64,000 bases of DNA. It comes from Microbacterium sp. ACRRU (GTDB lineage: Bacteria; Actinomycetota; Actinomycetes; Actinomycetales; Microbacteriaceae). The stretch covers positions 1 to 64,000 of the forward strand of contig NZ_JAKRNI010000017.1 of NCBI RefSeq assembly GCF_022346945.1. Direction: 5' to 3'. Below the pieces are notes generated by a model. It was not told the origin of the DNA and made no database searches. It saw only the letters and a list, made by a program, of their open reading frames with translations. The first letter of the stretch is position 1. Every line of letters starts with the position of its first letter. Position numbers and translations under genes: made by a program. Of this stretch, positions 42,766 through 51,081 are shown in pieces.

Positions 42766-43815
42766 ATGCGCTCACGTCTGAAGTCGCGCTCCCGTCTGGT
42801 CCTGACCGGCGCCGCCGTCATCGCCGCGGTCGGCCTGCTCGCCGGCTGCACCGGCTCGGGTGGCGACAGCGAAGACATCGTCGACCAGGGGACGACGACG
42901 GAGGAGAACGCCGCCACGGGCGACACCGTCACCATCGGCTTCTCCGGGCCTGCCGCCGACCACGGCTGGCTCGGCGCCATCAACTCGGGCGCCCTCGCAG
43001 CCGCCGAGAGCTTCCCTGACGTCGACCTGCAGGTCGCCGAAGGCACGAACGACGTCAACGCCCAGATCGCCGCGGTCGAGACCTTCATCAACAACGGTGT
43101 CGACGCCATCGTCCTGCTGCCCAGCGACGGAGCCGCCCTCACCGAGGTCGCCATCCGCGCGATGGAGGCCGGCATCCCGGTCATCAACGTCGACCGCGAA
43201 TTCTCGAGCCCGTTCGCCGCCCGGACGACCGTCCTCGGAGACAACTACGGCATGGGCGTCAGCGCCGGCACCTACATCTGCGAGCAGCTCGGGGGCAACG
43301 GCGATGCCGTCGTGGCCGAGATCGCCGGTATCGACTCGCTGCCGCTGACCCAGGACCGCTCGGCTGGCTTCGCCGACGCGCTGTCGGACTGCGGCCTCTC
43401 GGTGGGCCCGCGGGTCAGCGCCGACTTCACCGTGCAGGGCGGGGAGTCCGCGACCTCGCAGCTCCTGTCCGCCAACCCGCAGATCGACGCGATCTGGAAC
43501 CACGACGACGACCAGGGCATCGGCGTGCTCGCCGCCATCACCGCGGCCGGTCGCGACGAGTTCTTCATGGTCGGTGGGGCCGGAAGCCGCAACGCGATGG
43601 AGGCCATCGAGGCCGACGACACGCCCCTGAAAGCAACGGTCATCTACCCCTCGACGCAGGCGGCCGACGGCATCGCCCTGGCTCGACTGATCGCCCAGGG
43701 CAAGACCGCGGGCGACCTGATCACCCCGAGCGTCCCCAACCGGATCGTGCTCGACGCGCCGGTCGTGACCAAGGACAACGTCGCCAGCTACATCGACCTC
43801 GCGTTCAACTCCTGA
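42766..43815 (+). CDS. Sugar ABC transporter substrate-binding lipoprotein (RbsB type)
   Basis: This periplasmic-binding type 1 receptor of the CUT2 importer has 349 residues. The lipobox LLAGC (Cys28) lies after a basic N-region. The fold opens with TVTIGFSGPAADHGWLGAINSGAL, then VDAIVLLPSDGAALTEVAIRAMEAGIPVINVDREF and TVLGDNYGMGVSAGTYICEQL. QIDAIWNHDDDQGIGVL near residue 243 is close to inositol- and ribose-binding relatives. AAGGAGGAAG gives an excellent ribosome-binding site. It is divergent from the ATPase/permease pair and leads an operon with the Gfo/Idh/MocA and isomerase genes, so its ligand is likely their substrate. Confidence 0.94.
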   Translation: MRSRLKSRSRLVLTGAAVIAAVGLLAGCTGSGGDSEDIVDQGTTTEENAATGDTVTIGFSGPAADHGWLGAINSGALAAAESFPDVDLQVAEGTNDVNAQIAAVETFINNGVDAIVLLPSDGAALTEVAIRAMEAGIPVINVDREFSSPFAARTTVLGDNYGMGVSAGTYICEQLGGNGDAVVAEIAGIDSLPLTQDRSAGFADALSDCGLSVGPRVSADFTVQGGESATSQLLSANPQIDAIWNHDDDQGIGVLAAITAAGRDEFFMVGGAGSRNAMEAIEADDTPLKATVIYPSTQAADGIALARLIAQGKTAGDLITPSVPNRIVLDAPVVTKDNVASYIDLAFNS

Positions 43816-43821
43816 CCGACC

Positions 43822-43850
43822 GGGGGGCGCCCGCCCGGTGGGCGTCCCCC
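43822..43850 (+). terminator. Hairpin after the binding-protein gene
   Basis: GGGGGGCGCCC and GGGCGTCCCCC pair over 11 bp with one wobble around a seven-base loop. Such hairpins between a binding-protein gene and enzyme genes usually stabilise the upstream message and attenuate the rest. Confidence 0.65.
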
Positions 43851-43882
43851 GCTCGCACTCCCCCCACAGAAAGACGACAATC

Positions 43883-45049
43883 GTGACCCAGTCCCTCCGC
43901 ATCGCCATGGTCGGCGCCGGATTCATGGGCGCCGCGCATTCCCAGGGATGGCGCGTGGCACCCCGCTTCTTCGACCTTCCCGCTCGACCCGAAATGAGCG
44001 TGCTCGTCGGTCGCGACGCCGAGCGCACACGCTCGTCCGCGGCGGACTGGGGCTGGACGGAATCCTCGACGGACTGGCGCGCGGTGATCGCGCGCGACGA
44101 CATCGATGTGGTCGACATCGTGACCCCGGGCGACTCGCATGCCGAGATCGCCATCGCCGCCCTGGAAGCGGGGAAGCACGTCCTGTGCGAGAAGCCGCTG
44201 GCCAACACCGTCGAGGAGGCTCAGCGCATGACGGACGCCGCCGAGCAGGCCCGGCGTCACGGCATCCGCTCGATGGTGGGCTTCACGTACCGGCGGGTTC
44301 CCGCCACCACCTTCGCCCGGGACCTCGTCGCCTCGGGTCGTATCGGCGAGGTCCGTCAAGTGCGGGCCGAGTACCTGCAGGACTGGCTCAGCGACGCCGA
44401 CGCCCCCCTCACGTGGCGGCTGCAGAAGGAGCGCGCTGGGTCGGGCGCGCTCGGAGACATCGGCGCCCACGCCGTCGATCTCGCCGAATACATCACGGGC
44501 CAACGCGTCGAACGCGTCTCCGGTGTGCTGGAGACCCTCGTGTCCGAGCGCCCCGTGCTGGCGGAATCGTCGGGCCTGTCGGGCTCCGCGGGTACGGAGC
44601 GCGGCGCGGTGACCGTCGACGACGTCGCGCTGTTCACGGGGCGGCTTTCGTCCGGCGCCCTCGCCTCGTTCGAGGCATCCCGCTTCCGCACGGGCCGCAA
44701 GAACGCGCTGCGTATCGAGGTGTCCGGTTCGCTCGGCGCTCTCGCCTTCGACCTCGAACGCCTCAACGAGCTCGACCTCTACGTCGCCACGGATGCCGAG
44801 ACCGAACTCGGCTTCCGGCGCGTGCTGGTGACCGAGCCCGGCCACCCGTACGTCGGTCGCTGGTGGCCGACCGGCCATATGCTCGGCTACGAGCACGGGT
44901 TCGCGCACCAGGCCAAGGACTTCATCGAGGATGTCGCCGGCGACCGTGACCCACGGCCCTCGTTCGCCGACGGCCTGCACGTGCAGAGCGTGCTCGACGC
45001 GGTGGCGCGCAGTTCCGCCGCCGACAGCGCGTGGGTGTCCGTCTCCTGA
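43883..45049 (+). CDS. Gfo/Idh/MocA family NAD(P)-dependent oxidoreductase
   Basis: This 388-residue sugar or inositol dehydrogenase-like enzyme has an N-terminal Rossmann domain (RIAMVGAGFMGAAHSQGW). Its nucleotide region continues DIDVVDIVTPGDSHAEIAIAALEAGKHVLCEKPLANT, with the EKP lysine near residue 98. The C-terminal catalytic domain contains GALGDIGAHAVDLAEYITG near residue 188, with the conserved aspartate and histidine. The GTG at 43883 begins the fold; an upstream in-frame ATG adds only low-complexity residues. Partners are the binding protein and an isomerase, a set typical for oxidation and epimerisation of an imported cyclitol, keto-sugar or sugar acid. Confidence 0.93.
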   Translation: MTQSLRIAMVGAGFMGAAHSQGWRVAPRFFDLPARPEMSVLVGRDAERTRSSAADWGWTESSTDWRAVIARDDIDVVDIVTPGDSHAEIAIAALEAGKHVLCEKPLANTVEEAQRMTDAAEQARRHGIRSMVGFTYRRVPATTFARDLVASGRIGEVRQVRAEYLQDWLSDADAPLTWRLQKERAGSGALGDIGAHAVDLAEYITGQRVERVSGVLETLVSERPVLAESSGLSGSAGTERGAVTVDDVALFTGRLSSGALASFEASRFRTGRKNALRIEVSGSLGALAFDLERLNELDLYVATDAETELGFRRVLVTEPGHPYVGRWWPTGHMLGYEHGFAHQAKDFIEDVAGDRDPRPSFADGLHVQSVLDAVARSSAADSAWVSVS

Positions 45050-45089
45050 TCCACCTCCCCCACGGCATCCCTCTTCGAAAGGACACGCA

Positions 45090-46094
45090 ATGACGCGACC
45101 GATCACCCTCTTCACCGGCCAGTGGGCCGACCTCCCCTTCGAGGACGTGGCCCGCCTCGCCGGCGAGTGGGGCTACGACGGCCTCGAGATCGCCTGCTGG
45201 GGCGACCACCTCGACCCGTGGCGGTGGGATGACGACGCCTACGTACAGGGCAAGCTCGACGTGCTCGGGCGCAACGGCCTGAAGGTCTTCACGATCTCCA
45301 ACCACCTCAAGGGCCAGGTCGTCTGCGACGACCCGATCGATCAGCGTCATCGTGACATCGTGTCGGACCATGTGTGGGGTGACGGGGAAGCGGAGGGCGT
45401 GCGGCAGCGCGCCGCGGAAGAGCTGAAGAACACTGCGCGGCTCGCGGCGAAGCTCGGTGTCAGGACGGTCACGGGCTTCACCGGCTCCTCGATCTGGAAG
45501 TACGTCGCGATGTTCCCGCCGGCCACCGCCGACATGGTCGCCGCGGGGTACCGGGACTTCGCCGACCGATGGAACCCCATCCTCGACGTGTTCGACGAGG
45601 TCGGCGTGCGCTTCGCGCACGAGGTGCACCCATCGGAGATCGCCTACGACTACTGGACCACCAAGGCCGCTCTGGAAGCCATCGGGCACCGCGAAGCGTT
45701 CGGCCTGAACTGGGACCCCTCGCACATGGTGTGGCAGGACATCGACCCGGTCGGGTTCCTCTGGGACTTCCAAGACCGGATCTACCACGTGCACTGCAAG
45801 GACACGAAGAAGCGGCTCACCGACGGGCGCAACGGACGCCTGGGCTCCCACCTTCCATGGGCCGACCCTCGGCGCGGGTGGGACTTCATCTCGACCGGCC
45901 ACGGCGATGTGCCGTGGGAGGACGCCTTCCGCATGCTCAACGCGATCGGGTACCAGGGTCCCCTCTCGGTGGAGTGGGAGGACGCCGGGATGGACCGCAT
46001 GGTCGGGGCCCCCGAGGCGCTCGCCTTCGTACGCAAGCTGTCGTCGTACGAACCGTCGGGTGCGGCGTTCGACGCGGCGTTCAGCCAGCGCTGA
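45090..46094 (+). CDS. Cytoplasmic sugar phosphate isomerase/epimerase (TIM barrel)
   Basis: This 334-residue xylose-isomerase-like TIM barrel starts MTRPITLFTGQWADLPFEDVARLAGEWGYDGLEIACWG. Metal-site segments are FAHEVHPSEIAYDYWT near residue 173, FGLNWDPSHMVWQDIDP near 206, IYHVHCKDTKKR near 231, and PLSVEWEDAGMDRM near 290. There is no export signal, in contrast with the Tat-exported relative at 34952. GAAAGGA precedes the ATG. It is the last gene of the operon headed by the binding protein. Substrate candidates are inosose-like or 3-keto-sugar compounds; sequence alone does not decide. Confidence 0.92.
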   Translation: MTRPITLFTGQWADLPFEDVARLAGEWGYDGLEIACWGDHLDPWRWDDDAYVQGKLDVLGRNGLKVFTISNHLKGQVVCDDPIDQRHRDIVSDHVWGDGEAEGVRQRAAEELKNTARLAAKLGVRTVTGFTGSSIWKYVAMFPPATADMVAAGYRDFADRWNPILDVFDEVGVRFAHEVHPSEIAYDYWTTKAALEAIGHREAFGLNWDPSHMVWQDIDPVGFLWDFQDRIYHVHCKDTKKRLTDGRNGRLGSHLPWADPRRGWDFISTGHGDVPWEDAFRMLNAIGYQGPLSVEWEDAGMDRMVGAPEALAFVRKLSSYEPSGAAFDAAFSQR

Positions 46095-46105
46095 TCCGTA
46101 ACGAG

Positions 46106-46142
46106 CGAGGGGCCGGGTGCATCACGCACTCGGCCCCTCGCG
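46106..46142. terminator. Bidirectional terminator between the isomerase and EboF-like genes
   Basis: GCGAGGGGCCG and CGGCCCCTCGC pair perfectly over 11 bp with a 15-base loop, between convergent operon ends at 46094 and 46158. Confidence 0.8.
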
Positions 46143-46157
46143 CTGTTCGGCGTCGAT

Positions 46158-47549
46158 TCAGTCCGGCGTCCCGAGAGCGCGCAGCACGAGGTCGCGGACG
46201 GCGGTCGCGGCCACGGACTCGGTGTCGTCCGCCACGAGCGCGGCGTCCGAGGTCAGCAGCAGCGGGGCGTCGGCGCGAGAGTCGGGGAGGCGCCCGTGCG
46301 TACCGCGGACGCACGACGGGTCCAGCGGCACCGTGCTCATGGCGTAGCGCAGGCCGAGCTTCTTCTTCACCAGGTTGGCACCCGCCTTCGCTTTGGCGAG
46401 GCGGTCGGCCGGATCGAAGAACAGCTCGGCGGGGTCGTAGCCGGGCTTGCGGTGGATGTCGACACCGCGCGCGTACTCGGGCGCGCGGTCGTCGTCGAGC
46501 CAGAAGTAGTAGGTGAACCAGGCGCCGGGGTCGGCCACCACGACCAGCTCACCCGCACGCGGATGGTCGAGTCCGTACCGCCCTTGCGCCGCGCGGTCCA
46601 GTACCTCGTCGACCCCCGGCAGCGCGCGCAGCACATCGCGTACGCGCGGGACGTCGGCGGCGTCGGCCACATAGACGTGGGCGACCTGGTGGTCGGCCAC
46701 GGCGAAGGCGCGCGAGGTCCACGGGTCCAGCTGCTCCCGGCCGTCCTGCACGTACACCTCCAGCAGCCCCTCCCGTCGCAGCGCGCGGTTGACGTCGATC
46801 GGACGCGAAGCCTGCTCGATGCCGTACTCCGACACCGCCACGACGGTGTACTCCCGGTCGGCGGCGTCCTCCAGAAGCGGCGCGAGCGCGTCATCGAGCT
46901 CGCGGGCGGCACGGTCGGCCTCGGGCCCGTTCGGGCCGAAGCGCTGCAGGTCGTAGTCGAGGTGCGGCAGATATGCCATCGCCAGGTCGGGAGCGGCCCC
47001 CCAACGTTCACCGATGATGCCCCGGGTGGCCTCGATGAGCCACGAGGTGCTGTGAAGGGACGCCGTCGGTCCCCAGTACTGGAAGAGCGGGAACTCCCCC
47101 AACGCACCGGTGAGCTGATCGTGCAGCCCCGCGGGGCGGATGTAGGCGTCGGGGCTCTTGCGCCCGTCGGCGTGATAGATCGGTCGCGGAGTCACGGTGA
47201 CGTCGGTGCTGGCTCCCATGGCGAACCACCAGCCGAGGTTGGCCGTGCGCAGGTCGGGGCGGTGTCGGCGAGCGGTCTCCCAGACCTTCTCCGCCTCCAC
47301 GAGAGCGTTGTGCTGGCGCCAGAGGAGCGGATCCCCCAGGCCGCGGAAGTACCACCCGTTGCCCACGATCCCGTGATCGCGTGGCATCCGGCCCGTCAGA
47401 ATGGTCGACTGCACACTGCAGGTGACCGCCGGGAGGATGGTGTCGAGACCGACCGCACGGCCTCCCTCGCCGAGCGCCCGGAGGCGGGGCATCGACGCCA
47501 GAGCCCGCGGGGTGAGCCCGACGACGTCCAGCAGAAGCACCTTGCTCAT
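46158..47549 (-). CDS. Alkaline phosphatase family / nucleotide pyrophosphatase-like protein (EboF-like)
   Basis: This 463-residue type I phosphodiesterase/alkaline-phosphatase-superfamily protein would hydrolyse a phosphate ester or pyrophosphate. LLLDVVGLTPRAL near residue 4 carries the first metal-binding aspartate, and LPAVTCSVQSTILTGRMPRDHGIVGNG carries the nucleophile threonine near residue 43. YLPHLDYDLQRFGP near 200, VVAVSEYGIEQ near 244 and HRKPGYDP near 375 supply further metal ligands. There is no signal peptide, so it acts inside the cell. The ATG at 47549 has AAAGGAGG five bases upstream and follows the EboE gene by overlap. A phosphatase of this kind is the sixth member of known ebo clusters. 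Confidence 0.85.
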   Translation of the reverse strand: MSKVLLLDVVGLTPRALASMPRLRALGEGGRAVGLDTILPAVTCSVQSTILTGRMPRDHGIVGNGWYFRGLGDPLLWRQHNALVEAEKVWETARRHRPDLRTANLGWWFAMGASTDVTVTPRPIYHADGRKSPDAYIRPAGLHDQLTGALGEFPLFQYWGPTASLHSTSWLIEATRGIIGERWGAAPDLAMAYLPHLDYDLQRFGPNGPEADRAARELDDALAPLLEDAADREYTVVAVSEYGIEQASRPIDVNRALRREGLLEVYVQDGREQLDPWTSRAFAVADHQVAHVYVADAADVPRVRDVLRALPGVDEVLDRAAQGRYGLDHPRAGELVVVADPGAWFTYYFWLDDDRAPEYARGVDIHRKPGYDPAELFFDPADRLAKAKAGANLVKKKLGLRYAMSTVPLDPSCVRGTHGRLPDSRADAPLLLTSDAALVADDTESVAATAVRDLVLRALGTPD

Positions 47550-48697
47550 CACGGCCTCCTTTCAACGGCGGCGGATGCCACGGCCGCGCCGAGGTTTGCG
47601 CGAACCCACCGGAGCTCCGCGGCGATGCCCTCGATCAGGCTGTCCGGCTGCAGAGATGCCGGCAGCACCGACCACGTGTAGGTCTCGACGTCGAGGTGGG
47701 CCGCATCCCCGTGGGGCGCGGACAGGACCGCATCCACCGCGGCCGTCAGCACCCCGCCCGTACCGCGCAGCGGCGGCGCGGGGCGCGCGTGCAACGGGAT
47801 GTGCACGTGCACCCGCCAGGGCACATCCGTCGGCCACGGCTCGTCGGCCGCGAACAGCTCGGGCAGGTCGTCGGCGGCCCGGATCCCCCCGGCTGCCCGC
47901 GCCTGGTGAAGGTAACGCTCCTCCGCGAAGGGAGCGAGGGCCGCGCGCGTGCGCGGGTCGGCGGGGTCGGCGACCTCGAGAGCGACGGAGGCCTGGACCT
48001 TGACGATGCGGATACCCGCGGCCGTCACGGCCGCGACGGCCGCGGCGGGGTCGGCGAACGACACCGCCAGGTGGCAGGTGTCCAGGCAGAGGCCCACGAA
48101 GCCGTCCTCGGTGAGGTGGGGCCGCGCGCCGAGCCATCGCACCACGTCGGCGACGTCGTCGAGGATGCACCCGGGTTCGGGCTCGATCGCCACGCGCACC
48201 GTACGCCCGGTCTCCCGCTCGAGAGCGCGCAATCCCTCGACCAGCCGCCTCAGGGCGTCGTCGGCCGCCTCGTCGTGCGCGGCATCCCACCCCTCGCGCC
48301 ATCCGAGGGGGAGCGTGGAAATACTTCCGTCGACCCCCTCCGGGAGGGTGGCGGCGAGCACGCGGGCGCAATCGAGCGTGTACCGCAATCGCTCGGGCGT
48401 GGTCCAGTCGGGTCGATAGACCGCGAGCTTCACGATCCCGTCGTGGAACCCCCGGTAGGGGAAGGCGTTGACGGTACGGAGCTCGAGTCCGTTGCGCTCG
48501 AGGGCCGCGACCAGCAGCGTCCGCGCGGCGGCGTCGGCTGCGAGGAGTGCGGCGGTGTCGGCCGGCAGCCACAGCCCGACCCCCAGGCGGTCGAGATCCG
48601 CCGCGACGCGGACGGGACCGGCGTGCTCGTCGAGCTGCCGCACGATCCCCGGGAGGTCTTCGGCGGGGTGGACGTTCGTGCAGTACGACAGGTCCAC
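47549..48697 (-). CDS. eboE: EboE-like metabolite traffic protein (TIM barrel)
   Basis: This 382-residue protein starts DLSYCTNVHPAEDLPGIVRQL, the hallmark opening of EboE. It continues as a xylose-isomerase-like barrel: LELRTVNAFPYRGFH near residue 72, RVAIEPEPGCILDDVADVVRWLG near 167, and GLCLDTCHLAVSFADP near 205. HVHIPLHARPAPPL near residue 307 is followed by AAHLDVETYTWSVLP near 343. GTG is the start, one base after the EboB stop. In cyanobacteria the ebo genes are needed to move a scytonemin precursor to the periplasm; the biochemical role of EboE itself is not established. Confidence 0.87.
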   Translation of the reverse strand: MDLSYCTNVHPAEDLPGIVRQLDEHAGPVRVAADLDRLGVGLWLPADTAALLAADAAARTLLVAALERNGLELRTVNAFPYRGFHDGIVKLAVYRPDWTTPERLRYTLDCARVLAATLPEGVDGSISTLPLGWREGWDAAHDEAADDALRRLVEGLRALERETGRTVRVAIEPEPGCILDDVADVVRWLGARPHLTEDGFVGLCLDTCHLAVSFADPAAAVAAVTAAGIRIVKVQASVALEVADPADPRTRAALAPFAEERYLHQARAAGGIRAADDLPELFAADEPWPTDVPWRVHVHIPLHARPAPPLRGTGGVLTAAVDAVLSAPHGDAAHLDVETYTWSVLPASLQPDSLIEGIAAELRWVRANLGAAVASAAVERRP

Positions 48698-48698
48698 G

Positions 48699-49598
48699 TC
48701 AGACTCCCTCGGGAGACGGGATGCCGCGCGAAACGGCGCCCCGCAGCACCGAATTGCCCTCGAAGGTGTCGGGGCCCTGGTGGGCGGGCTCGAATCCCGG
48801 TACGGGATCGGCGATCACCCGCCCGCTCTGGGCGTAGAACTCCAGGGGGTTCCGCCACAGGACGCGATCGACGTCGTCGTCGGTGAAGCCCGCGGCGAGC
48901 ATGGCGAGACCCGTCTTGGCCGTCTTGAGCGGATCGGACCGGCCCCAATCCGCAGCGGAGTTGACGATGATGCGGTCGAGGCCGAGACGCTTCATGATCG
49001 CGACGACCCGTGTCTCGTCCATCTTGGTGTCGGGGTAGATCGAGAAGCCCATCCACGCGCCGCTGTCCGCGACGTCGTCGACGCACGTCTCATTGAGATG
49101 GTCGACCAGCACGCGCTCCATCCCGATTCCGGACTCGGCGACCACGTCGAGTGTGCGGCGCGTCCCGACCGCCTTCTCCCGGTGCGGGGTGTGCACCAGG
49201 ACGGGGAGCTCGAACTCGATCCCGAGCGCGAGGTGCTGGCGCAGCACCTCGTCCTCCTCGGGGGTCATCGAGTCGTAGCCTGTCTCGCCCACGGCGACGA
49301 CACCGTCCTTGACGAGATAGCGCGGGAGCTCCGCCATCACCTCACGGCAGCGGGGATCGTTCGCCTCCTTGGGGTTGAGCGCGATCGTGCAGTGGTGACG
49401 GATGCCGAACTGCGCCGCACGGAACCTTTCCCACCCGATCAGGGCGTCGAAGTAGTCCAGGAACGATCCGACGTTCGTGCGCGGCTGACCGAGCCAGAAC
49501 GCGGGTTCCACGAGGACGCGCACACCCGCGTCGTACATGGCCTCGTAGTCGTCGGTCGTTCGCGCCGACATGTGGATGTGGGGGTCGAAGATGCGCAC
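48699..49598 (-). CDS. eboB: EboB-like TatD family metal-dependent hydrolase
   Basis: This 299-residue TatD-like amidohydrolase-fold protein has the HxH metal motif at the N-terminus (MRIFDPHIHMSARTTDDYEAM). GVVAVGETGYDSMTPEEDEVLRQHL near residue 99 and LPVLVHTPHREK near 132 supply further metal ligands. DRIIVNSAADWGRSDPLKTAKT near residue 223 carries the closing aspartate. It matches the EboB type, which is larger than ordinary TatD nucleases. It sits between the isomerase-EboA fusion (one base gap) and EboE (one base gap), so translation of the whole operon is tightly coupled. The substrate is unknown. Confidence 0.88.
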   Translation of the reverse strand: MRIFDPHIHMSARTTDDYEAMYDAGVRVLVEPAFWLGQPRTNVGSFLDYFDALIGWERFRAAQFGIRHHCTIALNPKEANDPRCREVMAELPRYLVKDGVVAVGETGYDSMTPEEDEVLRQHLALGIEFELPVLVHTPHREKAVGTRRTLDVVAESGIGMERVLVDHLNETCVDDVADSGAWMGFSIYPDTKMDETRVVAIMKRLGLDRIIVNSAADWGRSDPLKTAKTGLAMLAAGFTDDDVDRVLWRNPLEFYAQSGRVIADPVPGFEPAHQGPDTFEGNSVLRGAVSRGIPSPEGV

Positions 49599-49599
49599 G

Positions 49600-51081
49600 T
49601 CAGAACCTTTCGGAGGTGGGAAGGACGAGGGTCAGGTCGTCGGGCACGGGGCGGCCGGCCGCGCGCCGCTCGACCGCGAACCGCTCGGCCATGGCGGCGA
49701 GCTCCTCGTCCGCGCGATCGGCCAGCGCGTCGACGACCGAGAGCGGGATGCCGAGGAACACCAGCTTGAGGACCCCGTGGCGCCACGCGTGGTCGTCGAG
49801 GTGGCGGCCCGCGAACGGCCCCATGGCGGCGGCGACCAGGCGCGCGTCGTTGGTGCGCAGCGCATCGTTCACGATCTCGATGCCGGTTTCGCGCCACCGG
49901 TCGTCGACGCTCGCACTCACCCGATCGAGGCCCCGGAGGACGCCGCGACGCTCCGCATCGTCTCCGCGGCGGTAGAGGGACTCGAGGATGGCAGGCTCCG
50001 CACCCCCGTCGACGAGCGCCGCCACGATCGCGGCTCGGGCCTCGTCATCCGCCGTCGGACCGAACGGAGTCTTTCCCCTCGGTTCGCGCCCCACCGCACG
50101 CCCTGCCTCGGCGAACCGCCGCGCCGCACGCGTGGCATCCGCGCGCACTTCGTCGACCGCGCGCGCCGTCCACGGATGGTCGCTCGTCGCGCGGCGCGAC
50201 GGAGCGTCGTCGCGCACGGCCGATGCCGCGCCGGGCATCGCCGACCCCGCGGCAGCCTCCAGCGCAATGATGCTCTCGCGCGCGAGCTTCGGCGCCGCGT
50301 GCGAATGACGCGGCAGCTCGACCGCGACCACGCCGCGGTAGTCGATCTCCCGCAGCGTCCGCAGCGCCGCCTCGAGGTCGAGATCCCCCTCCCCGAAGGG
50401 CAGGTGCTCGTGGGCGGTCGCGCGCATGTCGTCGGCCTGCACGTTCCGCAGCAGGGAACCGGCCGCGCGAAGGGCGCCGACGACACCGGCCCGCTCGACG
50501 ACGACGCAGTGGCCGAGGTCGACCGTGAGTCCGAGGTTCGCAGGATGACCGAGGCGTGCCCGGACGGCCAGCGCGTCCTCGACGGTCTCGACGAGCATGC
50601 CCGGTTCCGGCTCGAGCGCCAAGACGACGTCGCGATCGGCGGCGGATTCGACCAGGGCAGCGAGCCGTTCGTCAAGGAGGACACGGGCAGCATCGGCGGT
50701 GACGTCGTCGGGAAGCACACCGCTCCACAGCGAGACGCAGTCCGACCCGAGGATCCCGGCGATCTCGATCGCGCGCCGCAAGAACTCCATCCGCGCGTCG
50801 GCCTCGCGGTCGACCAGCGTCGGGCGGTGTTTGGTCCAGGGATCGAGGAGATACCGAGCGCCCGTCTCGACGACGGACCGGAGGCCGCGACGGCCCAAGT
50901 CGGTGGCGAGGTGCTCCGTGCGTGCGCGCCAGTCCGGGGCGAACGGGTCGAGGTGCGGATGCCCGAGCGTGAGCGCGACGGCCCCATACCCGCATCCCTG
51001 CATGACGTCGAGAGCGGCATCGAGCGGATGGTCGGCGAACCCGTTCGTCCCGTAGCCCCACGTCCACGCGTACTCGCTCAT
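49600..51081 (-). CDS. Sugar isomerase-like TIM barrel fused to an EboA domain
   Basis: This 493-residue protein is a fusion. Residues 1 to about 285 form an AP-endonuclease-2-type TIM barrel (YAWTWGYGTNGFADHPLDAALDVMQGCGYGAVALTLG, ALEPEPGMLVETVEDALAV, LGLTVDLGHCVVVERAG, GVVAVELPRHSHAAPKLA). An Ala/Arg-rich linker of about 60 residues follows. Residues about 360-493 are an EboA domain (GIEIVNDALRTNDARLVAAAMGPFAGRHLDD, WRHGVLKLVFLGIPLSVVDALADRADEELAAMAERFAVERRAAGRPVP). In other ebo clusters EboA is a separate protein. The fusion suggests that the isomerase acts together with EboA. It overlaps the UbiA gene start region by 4 bp. Confidence 0.88.
   Translation of the reverse strand: MSEYAWTWGYGTNGFADHPLDAALDVMQGCGYGAVALTLGHPHLDPFAPDWRARTEHLATDLGRRGLRSVVETGARYLLDPWTKHRPTLVDREADARMEFLRRAIEIAGILGSDCVSLWSGVLPDDVTADAARVLLDERLAALVESAADRDVVLALEPEPGMLVETVEDALAVRARLGHPANLGLTVDLGHCVVVERAGVVGALRAAGSLLRNVQADDMRATAHEHLPFGEGDLDLEAALRTLREIDYRGVVAVELPRHSHAAPKLARESIIALEAAAGSAMPGAASAVRDDAPSRRATSDHPWTARAVDEVRADATRAARRFAEAGRAVGREPRGKTPFGPTADDEARAAIVAALVDGGAEPAILESLYRRGDDAERRGVLRGLDRVSASVDDRWRETGIEIVNDALRTNDARLVAAAMGPFAGRHLDDHAWRHGVLKLVFLGIPLSVVDALADRADEELAAMAERFAVERRAAGRPVPDDLTLVLPTSERF

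Noticed and set aside
49600..51081. Two separate genes, an isomerase and EboA
   Set aside because: The frame is continuous, and I saw no ribosome-binding site and credible start at the linker; a fusion is the simplest reading.
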